DNA from: Tachypleus tridentatus
Lineage: Eukaryota > Arthropoda > Merostomata > Xiphosura > Limulidae
Reading direction: 5' to 3'
Assembly (NCBI RefSeq): GCF_004210375.1
Contig: NC_134837.1
Span: 161,737,310 to 161,801,309, forward strand
DNA length: 64,000 bases
Under the pieces are notes generated by a model. The model worked only from the letters and a program-made list of their open reading frames with translations, had not been told where the DNA came from and ran no database searches. The translations under genes and the position numbers were made by a program. Shown here one piece after another: positions 59,905-64,000 of the stretch; position 1 is the stretch's first letter; each line of letters starts with the position of its first letter.

Positions 59905-60050
59905 TCATTTTCAGATATACACCAAAAAGACCAATTTGTTCTTGGTTTATTAAGTTGTAGTCACTCTCCCACTGAGTGGGTGCATGGTTTTCATGAACAC
60001 ACTCACCCTTTTTACACACTGACCATTTCTTGTAAAGCCGTAACAGCCAT
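59905..60050 (-). CDS. Anoctamin exon: helix 6-7 loop and start of helix 7
   Basis: Begins WLLRLYKKW in phase with the previous exon and ends IGLFGVYLKM. Family members usually have GLF(D/E)EYLEM here; the two acidic positions are Val and Lys in this copy. Confidence 0.75.
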
Positions 60051-60322
60051 CTTGATAAATACAAAAATATTTTTACCTAGTTCTAAAATAAAACAGGTTT
60101 TGTTGCTGACATGAATGTATAAATAATGTAATTTTACATACAATCTGACTTATTACATGTTTGACTGAACATTAATAAACTTCAAATCTTGAAAACCTCA
60201 AAATGACTTTTTGAAAAAAAACTACAACACAGTTCGTAAGTCTCAAAATGAGCCAACTGTCATAGAAAATGCTCTTACATGCAATTATTACAATAAATAT
60301 CTATTTAAACTAAAAAACTTAC

Positions 60323-60381
60323 AGAACACCCATTTCCACCACGGCGTTAACGAACTGCTTCCCTACCACAATTATAGCTGA
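60323..60381 (-). CDS. Anoctamin exon: helix 6 region
   Basis: TTGCAG acceptor and GTAAGT donor. It encodes SAIIVVGKQFVNAVVEMGVL; the Asn and Glu of GKQFVN..VE stand where helix-6 Ca2+ ligands lie in well-studied anoctamins. Confidence 0.75.
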
Positions 60382-61289
60382 CTGCAAAGAGAGTTCAAAC
60401 AAACACCATCCTGTTCCACACTTGAAGGAAATGTAGAAAAACAGTTTCAAAATTATTGTGGCAATACCACTTTATAAAATATCTAAGAAAGAACACAAGA
60501 CTGAAAAGTACAATAAGATATAAGTTGGTGAGCAAGAGTACTCATAACTTGTTCAGGACCAAATGGTCCAAAAAAATAAAGTTTCAAACCTAAAAATTTA
60601 AAGAATATGTGTGTCTAACATGAAAAACTGTGCAGAGATTGATTCTTCATAGTTTTAACTTTCTCACAACAGGCTCAATCCCAGGAACTGACCTAATAAT
60701 TATTCTGTGCTTGTTAAAGTATTACGATATATTCACATCATTTGGCAGGCTTTATGTAAACATAAAAAGTTTTTTGCACACCAAAGATTATATTTTTTAA
60801 TGGAGTATTTTTACTAAAAATGTATCTGTGAATACTTACATATGTATAGATATATAAATAGAGAGTTTCTGTATACTAGTCTGAGTGTTGATTTCCATGT
60901 TTAGATTAAAATACTTTTCTTAGACTCAAAAATTTCTGACTTTTTTCGTGTAATATTTAAACCTAAAGACTTGTCACTGGTGTAACCCCTGAAGCAGTAA
61001 AGAAACACTGTCTGGAAGGACTTTAAATTGTGATATTAAACTACTTAGGTTTATACTAAATAGTTTTATGATCATAATAGTGTGTGTATGTATATACATT
61101 GTTAAATTTTATTGTTTTATTGCCTTTATAACCCCTGACTAATTACTATTCATGCCTTAATAAGTTGTAAATCATATGACAAATATGCAGCTCTTGTTAT
61201 GCTTTTGAATTCCATAATGCACGAGCTACTCATGAACATTTTTTAAAATATTATTATTGTTAGTTTTTTTCTTTGTTTGTGTTTTTGGT
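60382..61289. other. AT-rich sequence upstream of the anoctamin exons
   Basis: Presumed intron; no further anoctamin exon seen. Confidence 0.35.
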
Positions 61290-61515
61290 GTTTTTTTTTA
61301 ATTTTGTGCACAAGGGCTATCTGCACTAACTGTCCCTAATTTAGCAGTGCAAAACTAGAGGGAAAAAACAGCTAGTCATCACCACCCACCACCAATTCTT
61401 GGGCTACTCTTTTACCAACGAATAGTGGGATTGACCGTCACATTATAATGTCACAACAGCTGAAAGGGTGAGCATGTTTGGTGTAACAGGGATTTGAACC
61501 TGCAACCCTCAGATT
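61290..61515 (-). mobile_element. SINE-1, head truncated
   Basis: Tail and body are complete. The head stops inside the anticodon-like region (ccctcagattg), and the CG sites are largely converted to CA/TG, so it is an older copy. Confidence 0.82.
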
Positions 61516-64000
61516 GTTATTATTAGTAGTAACAGTAGTACTTATTTTACTTAATCTAACCTAACTGATCTCAAGAGATTCCTATTTTTACACATTGAAT
61601 TTCCCATGGTAATCAAGGTTGAATTGAAAGCAAAATATGGAATTATATTTACAGAAAACATTGCAATATGATAAATCACTTGACAGATGAAAACCATGGC
61701 TTTCTATTGGTTTTTAAGTAACACCTTATTGAGTGGCTTAAACAGTTATTGGTAATTTCTTATAAAGAGGGCATCACAGATGGGTGTTGCAAGATGGATT
61801 TGATTTCATGTCTCTGAGACCAAGTAATATTAAAGGTTATGAAAATTATAGTATGCCTAAGCAAAATTATATCATAATAAGTGATTTACATTAAATTTCA
61901 TTTTTTACTTCTTGGAGGGTGGTAAATAAATTAAAGAAGAAAAGGCCTAGAGAAAAATGTTACAATTCTTACACTAGAAAATTCTAGTTTTTCTATTTTA
62001 AATATTGCCTTCTGAAAGTAAAATCTTTAAACTTGTATACTATTAAAACATGGATTATGAGCTATGTTTTCAGGGTTTATTTATCAGTATATCATAAAAA
62101 GAAAATAGTATAATCAACTTTTGAATGTAACTCATCAAAACCTTGAGGGCACAGAAAAAGTTGTCTACAGAAAAAGGGTTAAATAATGCTATTTTTTGCC
62201 AGCCAACAAGAAGTGTACTTTGAATAAAATCAAGATTTCATGTTTTTTTGCCATGAATTTATGACTTCAGGTCCCAAATATCAGTGCAAATGCAGGACTT
62301 CTTATAGTTATTTGGTTGATTGCTATTATGTTATTGAGCAAAACATTGTCTAACCAGGTTTCAGATTGAGCATATACACATTGATAAAGTATACATATTT
62401 AGAAAATAATGAAGTTAATGGCCATTTTTGCTAACTGACGACCATTTTTGCATACAATCTTCACATGACTATATCAACTTTAAAGACACTTTAAAACATT
62501 CATGTTTCAATATTACCAGGAGATATAAATGAAAGTCTGAAAATGACAAGTTGTCTTAATTATTTTAGTAGTGCAAAAGTATATAAAAAAGTAGGATTTT
62601 ATAAATAATAACTGCAAACAAAGAAAACAGCAACATGCTATTTATTATGACTTAAAAAACAGAAAAGTGGCAATTACATTCCAGATTTAGTTTCTTAAAA
62701 TTACAAGATTACTGGGAAATTAGAAGCCTCAAGGAGGCTTATTTTCTGAAATTATCTAAAAATAAAAGTTAGCATTTTTCTTAAACTGAAAATGGTTTCC
62801 AATAATACTTACCATCCACCAACACTATAGCTAGAATCTCACATTGATAAAAGTGTAGTTGGCAATGCAGGCTTGATCCACAAACAAAGCATTTGTACAG
62901 AACAGGAATGTACCAAGAGAAAAAAATGGTACAAGAGTGTGGAAATTACACCCTACCTCCAGAACAGATATGCTCTTCACTTGGAGCTTAGTTCCTATAT
63001 CAAAGGCAGAACAGAATATGAGTAATCATCAGGTAGGCCACCCTGACCAGACAGCCAAGATTCTATGACTCAGGGTTGGAATTATGGGGTTGTAGTACCT
63101 ATATCCCATGTTGCTGGCAATGGCTGTTAGACCACAATATTATATGTATATATATATACTGTAACCACAGAATGTTGCATTCGGCACCATCAGAATAATG
63201 ACAAGAAAGTAAGCAATACTTAAGTGGACAGATTCTCTTCTCCACCTGAACGACTCCAAAAGGTAACATCTGAGGCTCGGAATGATGGGATCCCGTATGC
63301 CATACTCAACAAAGGAACAGAACTCATCTGGTTTGGAATTATGAACATTCATTCTCAGTCCCTAACCAAGTGGGCAAGGTGTATTCTTCTTAACCCTCGA
63401 ATTATGTGGAACCTACACTCAACCAAGGACTTAGGATGGAACTGCTTTGGTTTCAGAATTACAATATAGTGAACTAACCTAACTGAACTAATAAAGCCTG
63501 GGGTGCTAAAATGCACTGGGGAGTCCTGCTCCACTAAAAGCCGGAGCTTTGGAAACTTTGCAATAGGTGAATCAAATTCACTACATTTTTTCAAAGCAAA
63601 CCCATCACAATTTATTCAACATGAAGAATAGTAAGATTCTCATCAGCTGTTTTCATGAATGTCCATGAGTGGCAATCCATAATAAGATAATATCATCTGG
63701 TAGGTGCCTAAATGATCTTACAGGGCACCTCATTTTGACAGAACCTGTTGCATACTGGTGGTAGTAATTATAGTAAAAGTAGTTGCGAGTATGAAGTTGA
63801 AAAGAAAAAGCATACCTGCCTCAGAAGCACTCACCCCAGAATGGTATACCATGAAAAATAAAGGGACCCTGGAAATAAAAGAGTATATGACTGAGGAAAA
63901 TACTCATTTCTAGTGAAAACCTAGCAGATGTGGTAAAAATATCTACAGGAAGTAGTGGAAAACCATCAGAAGAGGAATCGGCCATATCATGTAAGCAACA
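61516..64000. other. Unassigned sequence to the window end
   Basis: From about 62950 base composition is less AT-rich than before, with motifs such as ggaattatg recurring near 63090 and 63340. Open frames 63140-63594 on both strands resemble no family I know. It may be an unassigned repeat or untranslated exon. Confidence 0.3.

Larger units (their letters stand above)
53205..60381 (-). pseudogene. Anoctamin (TMEM16) family gene, C-terminal third, with disabling changes
   Basis: Seven exons on the minus strand, in transcript order: 60323-60381, 59905-60050, 58778-58928, 57276-57328, 56103-56281, 54238-54328, 53205-53396. They encode the last helices of an anoctamin, a membrane protein that works as a Ca2+-gated chloride channel or lipid scramblase. 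Landmarks: IIVVGKQFVN, QFGFSTIFVATFP, APLFAMLNIIIKIRL, RQPVAERVKNIGIWY, NGFLNFTLSDF, QDHREPP and CWLIPDIPKS. Phases agree at every junction except where exon 3 lacks two bases in the FPLAPLF motif. Exon 5 is preceded by GG where AG is expected. Upstream exons (N-terminal domain, helices 1-5) were not found up to 64000. It may be a young pseudogene, a real gene with sequence errors, or a divergent member. Confidence 0.75.

Noticed and set aside
63140-63594. Overlapping frames on both strands near the window end
   Set aside because: No recognisable domain or splice context, and both strands are open equally.
1-64000. CRISPR arrays, bacterial operons, retroviral or other capsid-bearing elements
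   Set aside because: No spaced direct repeats of CRISPR type, no bacterial gene organisation, and no gag, integrase, capsid or envelope-like reading frame was seen; the reverse-transcriptase pieces belong to non-LTR elements.

Overview
The window looks like an AT-rich invertebrate nuclear genome, most likely a chelicerate and plausibly a horseshoe crab. The basis is spliced genes with GT-AG introns and many copies of a tRNA-derived SINE whose body I associate with horseshoe-crab and other arthropod genomes. The species assignment is inference; no species-diagnostic gene is present.

Layout. Positions 1-17016 are a near-identical reverse complement of 22587-39636. The left copy runs to the last base before a run of exactly 500 N (17017-17516), and positions 17517-22586 form a unique spacer. 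Base 1 pairs with 39636, so the left copy continues outside the window. Differences between the copies are SNPs, homopolymer and microsatellite length changes, and one 16-bp tandem duplication. This fits two haplotypes of one locus scaffolded head-to-head better than an old palindrome, although a recent real inverted duplication is not excluded.

Each copy carries the same content. One host gene, on the + strand at 30162-40848 (complete) and on the - strand in the left copy (partial), encodes a 482-residue single-pass membrane protein with one Ig domain, a cysteine-rich ephrin-receptor-like module and a long basic cytoplasmic tail. Upstream of it lies a transposon cluster: an internally deleted THAP/SWIM element (ISL2EU-like) nested in a SINE, a Tigger/pogo-like transposase relic split by another SINE, and a hAT (ZMYM-like) transposase relic joined tail-to-tail to the Tigger. 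A 355-bp foldback MITE lies in the large first intron.

The unique spacer 17517-22586 has SINEs and a 216-bp mariner-type MITE with TA duplications, and no recognisable gene.

The right side, 40849-53200, is intergenic: Jockey-like and CR1-like LINE fragments, SINEs of several families, and two exon-like reading frames I cannot name. From 60381 down to 53205 on the - strand are seven exons for the C-terminal third of an anoctamin (TMEM16). It has a 2-bp frameshift, a GG in place of an AG splice acceptor, and loss of four acidic residues that bind Ca2+ in studied family members. It is either a decaying paralog or an error-bearing assembly of a Ca2+-independent one. The last 3.6 kb hold no supported gene.

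Three tRNA-derived SINE families with different bodies share a 3' module, which suggests use of one LINE machinery.
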